Below, in pieces: positions 33,655 to 41,817 of a stretch of 64,000 nt of DNA (position 1 is its first letter; each line of letters opens with the position of its first letter). Source of the stretch: Parasphingorhabdus flavimaris (GTDB lineage Bacteria > Pseudomonadota > Alphaproteobacteria > Sphingomonadales > Sphingomonadaceae); contig NZ_JABWMH010000003.1 in assembly GCF_013371215.1 (NCBI RefSeq), forward strand, positions 434,001 through 498,000. Reading direction: 5' to 3'. Both the position numbers and the translations under genes were made by a program. The notes under the pieces were generated by a model. It was not told the origin of the DNA and made no database searches. It worked only from the letters and a program-made list of their open reading frames with translations.

Positions 33655-34065
33655 ATGTCACAATATTGGTTGATGAAATCAGAGCCGAACGAATATGGCT
33701 GGGATGATCTGGTAGCCGAGGGCGAAGGCACCTGGGATGGTGTAAAAAACGCGCAGGCATCGAACAATATGAAGGCGATGAAAAAGGGTGATCAGGTTTT
33801 ATTCTATCACTCTCGTCAGGGGCTGGAAGTTGTCGGCATCATGCAAATATCGGAGGAGCATAGCCCCGATGTGACGACCGACCCGGAACGCTGGGTCGTG
33901 GTCAAGGTCAAGCCGTTGCGGAAAATGGGCAAGCCGGTCCCGCTCAAGGCGATGAAGCAGAACCCCGAGCTCAAGAATCTGGCGATCCTCCGGCAATCCC
34001 GGCTATCTGTTGCGCCGGTGACGAAGGATGAATGGGACGCGATCCTGACGATGGCTGGAGAATGA
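33655..34065 (+). CDS. EVE-domain protein
   Basis: 136 residues, the full length of a stand-alone EVE domain. It opens with the characteristic YWLMKSEPNEYGWDDL, then TWDGVKNAQASNNMKAMKKGDQVLFYHS and VVGIMQI, the core of this PUA-like fold. EVE domains are linked to recognition of modified bases, and the eukaryotic homolog is thymocyte nuclear protein 1. No restriction or modification gene lies nearby, so a defence role is not supported here. The stop overlaps the glutaminase start (ATGA). Confidence 0.93.
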   Translation: MSQYWLMKSEPNEYGWDDLVAEGEGTWDGVKNAQASNNMKAMKKGDQVLFYHSRQGLEVVGIMQISEEHSPDVTTDPERWVVVKVKPLRKMGKPVPLKAMKQNPELKNLAILRQSRLSVAPVTKDEWDAILTMAGE

Positions 34066-35021
34066 GCGTAGAGAATCCGGCAGTGGACTGGGGGCAGGCG
34101 CTCGCTTCGATAGAGTCAGCGGTTAATCCCCATATCGGATCGGGCAAAGTTGCCGATTATATTCCGGCGCTGGCCCGTGTCGATCCGAACAAATTCGGTC
34201 TTGCGGTGGCGCTCGATGGCGGAGAAATGCATGCTCTGGGTGACGCCGACGAGAGCTTTTCGATGCAGAGTATCTCGAAAATTTTCACGCTGGCGCTGAC
34301 GCTCAAGCAGATTGGAGACGATCTGTGGGAGCGTGTGGGCCAGGAACCCTCCGGATCACCCTTCAACTCGATCGTCCAGCTCGAGGTCGAGCAGGGCATC
34401 CCGCGTAACCCGTTGATCAATGCCGGAGCCATCGCGACGACCGATTCTCTGGTGTCCGCATATGGCGGCGGCGAAGCGGGGGCGGACAAGGCAATCGCGG
34501 ATTTGCTGCAACTATTCCGTCGCCTGTCCCAGGATGACAGTATCGCGATCGATTTGAATGTCGCGAGGTCGGAATCGGATACCGGGTCGCGCAATCGGGC
34601 ATTGGGCCATTTCATGGCCAGTTTCGGGAACATGACCAATCCGGTGGAAGCGGCTTTGTCCGCCTATTTTCGCCATTGTTCGCTCGCCATCTCTTGCCGT
34701 CAACTGGCTCGTGCTGCCCTTTTTCTCGCATTTGACGGCACCGATCCCGAGACCGGAGAGCAAATTATCACCAAAAGGCGCTGCCGGGGGATTCTGGCGG
34801 TGATGATGTCGAGCGGCCATTATGATAATAGCGGAGAATTTGCCTACCGTATCGGACTGCCCGGAAAAAGCGGTGTCGGCGGTGGCATATTGGCGGTAGC
34901 ACCCGATCAGGGAACGATAGCGGTCTGGTCGCCCGGCCTCAACCAGGCCGGGACGTCGATGGTCGGGAGCCTCGCACTGGGTGAATTGGTCAAGCAGACG
35001 GGCTGGTCGGTGTTCGGGTAA
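34062..35021 (+). CDS. glsA: Glutaminase A
   Basis: 319 residues from the ATG overlapping the EVE stop. The serine-beta-lactamase-like fold has the Ser-x-x-Lys motif in SFSMQSISKIF, NPLINAGAI, and KSGVGGGI near the C-terminus, all diagnostic of the glutaminase family. It hydrolyses glutamine to glutamate and ammonia. An upstream in-frame start (34032) is not needed. Probably co-translated with the EVE gene, a linkage with no obvious shared function. Confidence 0.93.
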   Translation: MSVENPAVDWGQALASIESAVNPHIGSGKVADYIPALARVDPNKFGLAVALDGGEMHALGDADESFSMQSISKIFTLALTLKQIGDDLWERVGQEPSGSPFNSIVQLEVEQGIPRNPLINAGAIATTDSLVSAYGGGEAGADKAIADLLQLFRRLSQDDSIAIDLNVARSESDTGSRNRALGHFMASFGNMTNPVEAALSAYFRHCSLAISCRQLARAALFLAFDGTDPETGEQIITKRRCRGILAVMMSSGHYDNSGEFAYRIGLPGKSGVGGGILAVAPDQGTIAVWSPGLNQAGTSMVGSLALGELVKQTGWSVFG

Positions 35022-35065
35022 GCGTCGGCTCATCAACCATCACGCGAACGCGGCGTGCGATGAAT

Positions 35066-35239
35066 CTAGCCTGCCAGGATAGTGGCCGCTGTCTCTTCGA
35101 TGGTTCCGGCGACCAGAAGCGGCAATCCTCCGACCATGCCGACTTTGGTTTGACCATCGGCGTCGGTGCGCAACCACGCAATATTCTCGACAACTACCAT
35201 GTAATTGCCGCCGTGTGATTCGAGTAGAACGAATTTCAT
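35066..35239 (-). CDS. Small hypothetical protein (57 aa)
   Basis: 57 residues, MKFVLLESHGGNYMVVVENIA..., ending in TIEETAATILAG. The pattern of a short beta strand, Gly turn and a final 'eE' helix recalls small FlbD-like or sensor-type beta proteins, but the match is weak. In-frame start codons upstream would overlap the response-regulator leader. GGAG lies upstream in an inverted repeat. It could be spurious, but composition and coding bias look real. Confidence 0.5.
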   Translation of the reverse strand: MKFVLLESHGGNYMVVVENIAWLRTDADGQTKVGMVGGLPLLVAGTIEETAATILAG

Positions 35240-35242
35240 GTG

Positions 35243-35260
35243 GGTGTCTCCAGACACCCT
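35243..35260. promoter_or_regulatory. 8-bp inverted repeat in divergent promoter region
   Basis: GGGTGTCT-CC-AGACACCC is perfectly symmetric around two bases. It sits just upstream of the 57-residue gene start and in the gap leading to the response-regulator gene. It may be an operator or simply the gene's ribosome-binding region in a hairpin. Confidence 0.35.
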
Positions 35261-35440
35261 CGCTTATGCGCGGCAAACCTCTTTTTTCGATTAACCCCGG
35301 ACAGCCTGTTTGCGCGTCCAAGAATCTAATTTCCTTATGGAACAGGAGGATAGCCGGGACAATGGTTAATGAACCGTCATTATTGCCGTATATCAATAGG
35401 ACCGCCCAAGCATTCGGCTGGGCGAGAGGAGACAAGGATC

Positions 35441-35893
35441 ATGTTAGGCGCCATCAGAACCCTCATCGTCGACGATTCTTCAACACTAAGAGCAATGCTA
35501 GATGTTGTGATCAGCGACAACCGGGATTTTCGCCCTCCTGAACATGCTGCAAATGCATCTCAGGCCATCGAACTTCTGGAAGAGCGATTGTTCGACCTGG
35601 TCTTGCTCGACATCAATATGCCGGGGATGGACGGGCTGCAGCTGCTTGATCATATTGTAGAAAATGAACTGGCCCGGGTCATGATCGTCTCATCCTCCTC
35701 GGTTCGCGGATCCGATATCAGAGCCGATGCTCTCAAACGGGGTGCCGTTGCCTGTTACGACAAGGCCGATTGCATCAGGAAAGGCGACAAGCTCGTGGAG
35801 CTTATTCGCCAGATTGTCGCCCAGAACCATGAATCGCCGTTATGGCTGGAAAGTATGGACCGGTCGGAAGGCCGGGTCGCAGAAGAAGCCTAG
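35441..35893 (+). CDS. Single-domain response regulator (CheY/CheB-type receiver)
   Basis: 150 residues from an ATG behind AGAGGAGACAAGG. The receiver has the acidic pair (IVDDSS), the phospho-acceptor Asp in LVLLDINMPGMDG, the Ser/Thr switch in MIVSSSS and the Lys in CYDKAD. The VSSSSVRGSD-x-RADALKRGAVACYDK stretch resembles CheB receivers, but the protein ends after a short tail (ESPLWLESMDRSEG) with no methylesterase or DNA-binding domain. No kinase gene is nearby. It probably signals by protein-protein contact. Confidence 0.88.
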   Translation: MLGAIRTLIVDDSSTLRAMLDVVISDNRDFRPPEHAANASQAIELLEERLFDLVLLDINMPGMDGLQLLDHIVENELARVMIVSSSSVRGSDIRADALKRGAVACYDKADCIRKGDKLVELIRQIVAQNHESPLWLESMDRSEGRVAEEA

Positions 35894-35920
35894 CCTATCG
35901 CTAGGCGGAGTGGACCGGTT

Positions 35921-37570
35921 CTAACGTGACCGCAACCCGCTCACCGTAGCCCCCGCTGCCGTCAAAAACTCGACATCGGTTTTCAGGTGCAGCAACCGCA
36001 AACCCTTGCGCTTCATTGCCTCCGCCAGTGCGGGTGCGAATTCGCCGGTATTCTCCACCGTTGCGCTCCATCCGCCATAAGCCTTTGCCAGTGCGGCAAA
36101 GTCCGGGTTCTTTAGAGACGTGGCCGAAAGCCGCGCCGGATATTCGCGTTCCTGGTGCAGGCGGATGGTCCCGAAACTGCCATTGTCGATCACCAGCACC
36201 AGCAGATTTGCGTCATACTGGATTGCGGTGGCGAGTTCCTGGCCGTTCATCATGAAATCGCCGTCGCCTGCGACCACCACCGACACGCGCTCAGTGAAGC
36301 GCAGGGCGGCTGCCACCGAGGCGGGAACGCCATAGCCCATGGCACCGGAGGTCGGGGCGAGCTGGCTGGGGAAAGCGCCATATTTCCAGTAGCGGTGCCA
36401 CCAGCCGGAAAAATTGCCGGCACCGTTGCAGATGATCGCGTCGGCAGGAAGTTGCTCCTGCATCGCTGCCACGCAAAGACCGAGGTCCAGCTTCGCAGCC
36501 GTGGGTTGTGGCGTGGACCAGGCGAGATAATCGTCATGCGCGGCCTTGCCTGCGTCGAAAGTCAGCAGATCATCCTCCCACAGGGCGACCTGTTCGGTAA
36601 ATTCGTCCATCTCCGCGCAGATCGGCAGGTCGGTGCGATAGACATGGTTGAGTTCGTCGGGGTCGGGATGGACGTGGACCAATATCTGGTCGGGATGGTC
36701 GGGGGTGATCAGCGTATAACCGTCTGTCGTTGCCTCGCCGAGCCGGGCGCCGACCGCGAGCACGAGATCGGCATCCCTGATCCGCTGGGTCAGCCTGGGA
36801 TTGGGGCCATAGCCGAGATTGCCGGCGTAGACCGGGCTGTCATTCGGAAAATTATCCTGTCGACGGAAGGCTACCGCCACGGGGAGCCCGATACGTTCGG
36901 CATATTGGGCGAAATAGTATTTGGCCTTTTCGCTCCATCCCGCGCCACCGATGATTGCAATCGGGTCGGTGGCATCGCGCAGCATGTCGGTGAACGTTGT
37001 CATCGCGTCCGGACACAGCGGCTGGGCCGGGGCGACCACCTTGGGCCGGTCGAGCGCTTCAACCTCGTCGCGAAGCATGTCTTCGGGCAGGGACAGAACG
37101 ACCGGGCCCGGGCGTCCCGAACTGGCGGTATCAAAGGCCCGCGCCAGATATTCCGGTATGCGCGCGGCATTGTCGATCCGCGCAGCCCATTTTGCCAATG
37201 GCGTGAACATTGCCGTAAAATCGACTTCCTGGAAACCTTCGCGGTCGCGGTCGTCGCGGGCGACATCGCCGATGAACAGGATCATCGGGGTGCTGTCCTG
37301 CATCGCGGTATGGACGCCGATGCTGGCATTGGTCGCGCCGGGACCGCGAGTGACGAAGGCAATACCGGGCGCGCCGGTCATCTTGCCGTCGGCCTCGGCC
37401 ATGAAGGCGGCACTGCCGTCCTGTCGGGTGGAGACGGTCTGGATCGAGCCGCAGTCGTGGAGGGCGTCGAGGACGGAGAGGAAACTCTCGCCGGGGACGG
37501 TGAATATCCGGTCGGTGCCCTGGATGACCAGCTGGTCGACCAAAATCTGCGCGCCTGTGCGTTTATTCAT
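35921..37570 (-). CDS. Thiamine-diphosphate-dependent enzyme, acetolactate synthase/decarboxylase-like
   Basis: 549 residues from the ATG (MNKRTG) with GAGAGG upstream. Three ThDP-enzyme domains are visible: the PYR domain with the catalytic Glu in TVPGESFLSVLD (about 29-40), a central domain, and the PP domain with the ThDP motif GDGDFMM...NG (GDG-x~24-N). Family members are acetolactate synthase large subunits, benzoylformate and other 2-oxoacid decarboxylases. No small regulatory subunit is near, so a catabolic decarboxylase or lyase is more likely than ILV biosynthesis. An aldehyde dehydrogenase gene follows upstream on the same strand, across a palindromic repeat. Confidence 0.85.
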   Translation of the reverse strand: MNKRTGAQILVDQLVIQGTDRIFTVPGESFLSVLDALHDCGSIQTVSTRQDGSAAFMAEADGKMTGAPGIAFVTRGPGATNASIGVHTAMQDSTPMILFIGDVARDDRDREGFQEVDFTAMFTPLAKWAARIDNAARIPEYLARAFDTASSGRPGPVVLSLPEDMLRDEVEALDRPKVVAPAQPLCPDAMTTFTDMLRDATDPIAIIGGAGWSEKAKYYFAQYAERIGLPVAVAFRRQDNFPNDSPVYAGNLGYGPNPRLTQRIRDADLVLAVGARLGEATTDGYTLITPDHPDQILVHVHPDPDELNHVYRTDLPICAEMDEFTEQVALWEDDLLTFDAGKAAHDDYLAWSTPQPTAAKLDLGLCVAAMQEQLPADAIICNGAGNFSGWWHRYWKYGAFPSQLAPTSGAMGYGVPASVAAALRFTERVSVVVAGDGDFMMNGQELATAIQYDANLLVLVIDNGSFGTIRLHQEREYPARLSATSLKNPDFAALAKAYGGWSATVENTGEFAPALAEAMKRKGLRLLHLKTDVEFLTAAGATVSGLRSR

Positions 37571-37622
37571 ATCCTGGCCTCTCACTATCTCGCCCGCAGC
37601 TTTGGCTGCGCTATTGGTTTAT

Positions 37623-37704
37623 AGGACTCGCACGAAGACACAAAGCCACGAAGTAACGACCTTCTCATATCCGCTTTGTGCCTTCGTGTATTTGTGCGAG
37701 TCCT
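37623..37704. repeat. 82-bp imperfect palindrome between aldehyde dehydrogenase and ThDP-enzyme genes
   Basis: The outer arms are perfect 11-mers (AGGACTCGCAC at 37623-37633, GTGCGAGTCCT at 37694-37704). The inner parts are also related: the reverse complement of the right side continues AAATACACGAAGGCACAAAGC against GAAGACACAAAGCCACGAAG on the left. This is the pattern of a small non-autonomous palindromic element, similar in sequence to the CACAAAG/CACGAAG-type repeats seen in many sphingomonads. It holds no ORF. Confidence 0.7.
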
Positions 37705-37766
37705 TCTGAATGCTGTCGCGGTCATAGACGATGCCGGGTGTTTCGAGACCGAGGCACGCTAAAGGT

Positions 37767-39200
37767 CTATGCCTGATGGATCGCCTTGGTGACCATATAG
37801 GCTTTCAGTCCGTCCGGACCGTCTTCCGATCCGTGGCCGCTTTCCTTGACTCCGCCGAAGGGTGCGTCACCCGGGCTCACGGTCAGATTGTTGATCGCCA
37901 CCATGCCCGCCTCGATCCTGTCGCCGACGAGATTGGCCGTGCGCAGATTTTCAGTGAAGGCGTAGGCCGCCAAACCCAGCGGCAGGCGGTTGGCCTGTTC
38001 GATCGCCTCGTCGAGCGTGTCGAACGGGCGCATTACCGCCACGGGGCCAAAGGGCTCCTCGTTCATGATGCTGGCATCGAGCGGGACGTGGGACAGCACG
38101 GTCGGGTCAAAGAAAAAACCCTTGTCGCCGCGCCGTTCGCCGCCGAGCCGGACATCCGCGCCCTTGGTCCGCGCGTCCTCGATCATCGCGCCGACGGCGC
38201 TTGGCCGGCGCGGGTTGGCGAGGGGGCCCATCTCGACCGCGTCAAAGCCGTCGCCGACGCTGACCTTCTGGGCGCGTTCGGTGAAGGCTTTCTCGAACCG
38301 GTCATAAATGCCCGACTGGACATAGAAGCGGGTCGGCGAGACGCAGACCTGACCGGCATTGCGGAATTTTCCGGTGACTACCAGATCGAGCGTCTTTTCC
38401 AGATCACAATCGTCGAAGACCAGCACCGGCGCATGGCCGCCCAGTTCCATGGTGGTACGCTTCATGCCCTCGGCGGCGAGTTTCATCAGATGCTTGCCGA
38501 CCGGGACCGAGCCGGTGAAGCTGATCTTGCGGATCACCGGCGAGGCAATCAGATGGCTGGAGACTTCGGCCGGATCGCCGAAAACGACTTGCGCCACACC
38601 GGACGGCAGGCCTGCATCGACGAGACAGCGGATCATTTCGATCGGGCTCGCCGGGGTTTCTTCGGCGGGCTTGAGAATGATCGAGCAGCCAGCGGCAATG
38701 GCCGGGGCCAGCTTGCGCACTGGCGTGAAGACCGGGAAATTCCACGGGCTGAACGCCGCAACCGGTCCGACCGGCTGATATTTCACGAAGCTATTCTGAC
38801 CTGCCGGGCGTACCAGAACGCGGCCGTAGCAACGCTTGGCTTCTTCCGCCATGATATCGAAATGGCTGGCGGAAGCGGTGACTTCGCCAATCGCCTGGCC
38901 CAGGGGTTTGCCTTGCTCGTAGGTCATCAGACGGCCGATTTCCGGTGCCCGTTCGCGCATCAGGTCGGCGGCTTTGTGCAGAATCGCGGCGCGCTCGGCT
39001 ACCGGTGTGTCGCGCCAGACCGGGAAGGCGCGGTCTGCGGCATCCAGCGCCCGGTCGAGATCGGCTGTCGTCGCCTTGGGCAGATCGGAAATAGTCTCGC
39101 CGGTTGCCGGGTTGACGACCTGATGGATATCGCGGTCCTCGCCATCAATCCATTCGCCATCAATATGGAGTTGCAATTTATCGGGATAAGCGTTGGACAT
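37767..39200 (-). CDS. NAD(P)-dependent succinate-semialdehyde/aldehyde dehydrogenase
   Basis: 477 residues from an ATG with a perfect AGGAG leader. ALDH hallmarks: the NAD-binding FTGSVPVGKHLM, the general-base Glu in MELGGHAPVLVF and the catalytic Cys in GQVCVSPTRFYV. KPAEETPAS and NEEPFGPVA also match. The closest family by eye is NAD(P)-dependent succinate-semialdehyde dehydrogenase, but a broader aldehyde specificity cannot be excluded. Neighbouring ThDP enzyme and lactonase genes suggest an acid-catabolic module. Confidence 0.92.
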   Translation of the reverse strand: MSNAYPDKLQLHIDGEWIDGEDRDIHQVVNPATGETISDLPKATTADLDRALDAADRAFPVWRDTPVAERAAILHKAADLMRERAPEIGRLMTYEQGKPLGQAIGEVTASASHFDIMAEEAKRCYGRVLVRPAGQNSFVKYQPVGPVAAFSPWNFPVFTPVRKLAPAIAAGCSIILKPAEETPASPIEMIRCLVDAGLPSGVAQVVFGDPAEVSSHLIASPVIRKISFTGSVPVGKHLMKLAAEGMKRTTMELGGHAPVLVFDDCDLEKTLDLVVTGKFRNAGQVCVSPTRFYVQSGIYDRFEKAFTERAQKVSVGDGFDAVEMGPLANPRRPSAVGAMIEDARTKGADVRLGGERRGDKGFFFDPTVLSHVPLDASIMNEEPFGPVAVMRPFDTLDEAIEQANRLPLGLAAYAFTENLRTANLVGDRIEAGMVAINNLTVSPGDAPFGGVKESGHGSEDGPDGLKAYMVTKAIHQA

Positions 39201-39286
39201 AGTTGCTCCTGAAACTGTCTGTCTTGCTACTAGACTTGTCACCGAAATCCCGCAATGACTGTAAGAAAAATTGGGAGGATATATTG

Positions 39287-40207
39287 ATGGAGATAGTCAC
39301 CGAAGGCCTGCGCTTTCCCGAAGGGCCGATTGCGATGCCCGACGGCAGCGTCATTTTGGTCGAGATCGAGGCGCAGCAACTCACCCGGGTCCTGCCGGAC
39401 GGCACCAAGCAGCTGGTCGCGAAAACCGGTGGTGGTCCCAATGGGGCGGCGCTGGGGCCGGACGGTAAGATTTATGTCTGTAACAATGGCGGGTTCGAAT
39501 ATAATGACCAGAATGGTTTCCTGACTCCCGCGGGCATCGCCAAAGATTATGCCGGCGGCAGTATCCAGCGAGTCGATCCCGACACCGGCGAAGTGGAGAC
39601 GCTCTACAATGACGGCGACTTTGGCTGCATCCTGCGCGGCCCCAATGATATCCAGTTCGATGCCCATGGCGGTTTCTGGTTCACCGACCACGGCAAGACC
39701 GATTATGAAAAGCGTTGCCACGACATCGTCGGGATATTTTATGCCAAGGCAGACGGCAGCCATCTGGAAGAGGTGATTTTTCCTTCCAACAATCCCAACG
39801 GCATCGGCCTGTCACCCGATGGCAACACGCTTTACGCCGCCGAGACCTTCACCTGTCGCCTGATGAAATTCAATATCACCGCGCCTGGCAAGGTCGCGCC
39901 GGACGCCGGGCCCGGCGGCCCTGGCATCCCGCTCTATCGACCCTCGGGCTACAAGTTTTTCGACAGTCTGGCGATGGAGGAATGCGGCAATATCTGCGTC
40001 GCGACCATCGGCGAATGCGGAATCAGCGTCGTCTCTCCCGAAGGCGAGCTGGTCGAATTTGTTGAAACGCCGGATATCTTCACCACCAATATCTGCTTTG
40101 GCGGCGAGGATATGATGGACGCCTGGATTTGCCTGTCGGCAACCGGCAAGCTGGTCAAAACCCGCTGGAAACGGCCCGGAATGAAACTGGAATATTTGAA
40201 TAAATAG
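39287..40207 (+). CDS. SMP-30/gluconolactonase family protein
   Basis: 306 residues starting behind GGGAGGA. The six-bladed beta-propeller shows regular motifs: RFPEGPIAMPDGSV with the metal-binding Glu, GGGPNGAALGPDGKIYVCNNGG, GPNDIQFDAHGGFWFTDHG with Asn/Asp ligands, and NNPNGIGLSPDGNTLYAAET. This is the family of Ca/Zn-dependent gluconolactonases and senescence marker protein 30. Likely a lactone hydrolase; substrate unknown. Divergent from the aldehyde dehydrogenase. Confidence 0.9.
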   Translation: MEIVTEGLRFPEGPIAMPDGSVILVEIEAQQLTRVLPDGTKQLVAKTGGGPNGAALGPDGKIYVCNNGGFEYNDQNGFLTPAGIAKDYAGGSIQRVDPDTGEVETLYNDGDFGCILRGPNDIQFDAHGGFWFTDHGKTDYEKRCHDIVGIFYAKADGSHLEEVIFPSNNPNGIGLSPDGNTLYAAETFTCRLMKFNITAPGKVAPDAGPGGPGIPLYRPSGYKFFDSLAMEECGNICVATIGECGISVVSPEGELVEFVETPDIFTTNICFGGEDMMDAWICLSATGKLVKTRWKRPGMKLEYLNK

Positions 40208-40251
40208 CAGACATCGTTTGATCACAATAAAACAGAGTAGGCACAAGCAAC

Positions 40252-40899
40252 TTGAATTATACCACCATAGTTTTCGATTTCGGCGGGGTTATAACCTCGT
40301 CACCATTTGAAGCATTCAACCGGCTGGAAGCCGAAAAGGGCGTGCCCAAAGACAGCGTCCGCCGGATCAACAGCGCCGATCCGGACAATAATGCCTGGGC
40401 CAGGTTCGAGCGCGCCGAGCTGGATGAAGCCGGCTTTGACAACGCCTTTGCCGATGAAGCAAAAGCCATCGGTATCGAACTGCGCGGCGCGGACGTGCTG
40501 GCGCGACTGGCCGGCGATGTGCGGCCCGCGATGGTGGCGACGATCGACCGGTTGAAAAGCGAGGGATTCACCGTTGCCTGCATCACCAATAACGTACCCG
40601 CCGGCAAGGGCGCGGGCATGGCGATGAGCGATGAAAAAGCCGCAGCGGTCAAAGCGATCATGCTGCGGTTCGATCACATTATCGAGAGCAGCAAGGCCGG
40701 CATCCGCAAGCCCGATCCGCGTATCTACCAGATGATGTGCGATGCGCTGGACGTCGAACCGGCACAATGTATCTATCTCGATGATCTCGGGATCAACTGC
40801 AAACCGGCGGCCGCGCTTGGCATGGCCGCGATCAAGGTGTCGGCTGAGCAGCAGGCGCTTGATGAACTCGGTGTTCTGCTGAACATGCAATTGCCCTGA
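40252..40899 (+). CDS. HAD-superfamily hydrolase (HAD-IA, epoxide-hydrolase N-terminal-like)
   Basis: 215 residues from a TTG start (no ATG precedes the conserved motif). Motif I FDFGGVITS places the nucleophile Asp9; DxG replaces the DxD of typical phosphatases, as in the soluble epoxide hydrolase N-terminal group. Motif II ITNN, the Lys of SKAGIRKPDPRIY, and motif III YLDDLGINCKPA (acidic residues) are in order. Probably a small phosphatase or dehalogenase-like hydrolase. It is 44 bases downstream of the lactonase on the same strand. Confidence 0.88.
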   Translation: MNYTTIVFDFGGVITSSPFEAFNRLEAEKGVPKDSVRRINSADPDNNAWARFERAELDEAGFDNAFADEAKAIGIELRGADVLARLAGDVRPAMVATIDRLKSEGFTVACITNNVPAGKGAGMAMSDEKAAAVKAIMLRFDHIIESSKAGIRKPDPRIYQMMCDALDVEPAQCIYLDDLGINCKPAAALGMAAIKVSAEQQALDELGVLLNMQLP

Positions 40900-41007
40900 T
40901 AGGTTATGCCCATTCGATTAAACCTGTAATATTTTTGTCATCAATGAGTCGTCGAATGGTCGTGAAATCGCTATAGCGCGACGGGGATTGCAAGGTTGCG
41001 GGGATTC

Positions 41008-41817
41008 GTGAAAGATAGTTTTTCGGACAGATTTGGCACGATGGCCCGCTGGTATAACCAGAAGGGTCCTTACCCTGTCCTGCTTGCAATACTGGCTGTT
41101 TTGCTTCTGGTTCAGGCGGTTCGCCTGATCTGGCTGGTCCTGACCCCGCTGGGCCCTGTCGGTGATTATCGCGCTGATGCGGTACAAATCCTCTCGCCGC
41201 AATCGCGCCTGACCCTGTTCAGCAGCTTCGACCCGTTTTTTCGCAGCGACGCGGCGCAGAGCGCTAGCGTCGTGACCTCGCTGCAATTGACACTCTTCGG
41301 CATCCGGATGAACGAGGCGTCGGGGCTGGGGTCGGCGATTCTGGCAGGGCCGGACGGCGTGCAGACAAATTATGTCGTGGGCGAGGAAATCATGTCCGGT
41401 GTCACGCTGGACAGCGTCGAGTTTGATCATGTCATCATAAATCGCGGCGGAGTCCGCGAGAGTCTTTATCTCGACCAGTCGATACCGGCGCAGACGGTGG
41501 GCACGGACGATCCGGTTGCACCTGCATCGCTGACAGCAGCGGATAATGAAATTCCGGGTGTCGCATCGCTGGCGCCGCGCAACGACCAGGGCCGGGTTAC
41601 CGGCATCGTGATGTCTCCTCTGGGAGATGGCGCTCTGTTCAACAGCGCCGGTTTTCGCAACGGCGATATCATCGTGTCGATCAACGGTAATCCGGTCGGT
41701 TCTGCCGCTGATATCGAAGCATTGAAAAATCAAATCCGGCTAGGCGCGCGCCTGTCTGTCGAAGTCGAGCGCGGAGCCGATAAAGTTCCGATAGCCGTCA
41801 ATCTGGGAGCCCCTTGA
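41008..41817 (+). CDS. gspC: Type II secretion system protein GspC
   Basis: 269 residues from a GTG with GCGGGG upstream; a TTG at 40996 and an ATG at 41041 are alternatives. A single N-terminal membrane helix (YPVLLAILAVLLLVQAVRLIWLVL) is followed by the HR domain (SASVVTSLQLTLFGIRM) and a C-terminal PDZ domain (LFNSAGFRNGDIIVSINGNPVGSA). GspC links the inner-membrane platform to the secretin. Its stop overlaps the gspD start (TGATG). First gene of the operon. Confidence 0.9.
   Translation: MKDSFSDRFGTMARWYNQKGPYPVLLAILAVLLLVQAVRLIWLVLTPLGPVGDYRADAVQILSPQSRLTLFSSFDPFFRSDAAQSASVVTSLQLTLFGIRMNEASGLGSAILAGPDGVQTNYVVGEEIMSGVTLDSVEFDHVIINRGGVRESLYLDQSIPAQTVGTDDPVAPASLTAADNEIPGVASLAPRNDQGRVTGIVMSPLGDGALFNSAGFRNGDIIVSINGNPVGSAADIEALKNQIRLGARLSVEVERGADKVPIAVNLGAP

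Noticed and set aside
33655-34065. EVE-domain gene as part of a defence island
   Set aside because: EVE proteins can be linked to anti-phage restriction, but the neighbours are fasciclin lipoproteins and a glutaminase. No methylase, nuclease or toxin-antitoxin genes are present.
35888-35906. Stem-loop around the response-regulator stop (GCCTAG...CTAGGC)
   Set aside because: It lacks a T tract on either strand. It may help separate the convergent genes but is not supported as an intrinsic terminator.
36155-37624. 489-codon plus-strand open frame opposite the ThDP enzyme
   Set aside because: A shadow of a conserved gene; its translation is His/Gly-rich and without motifs.
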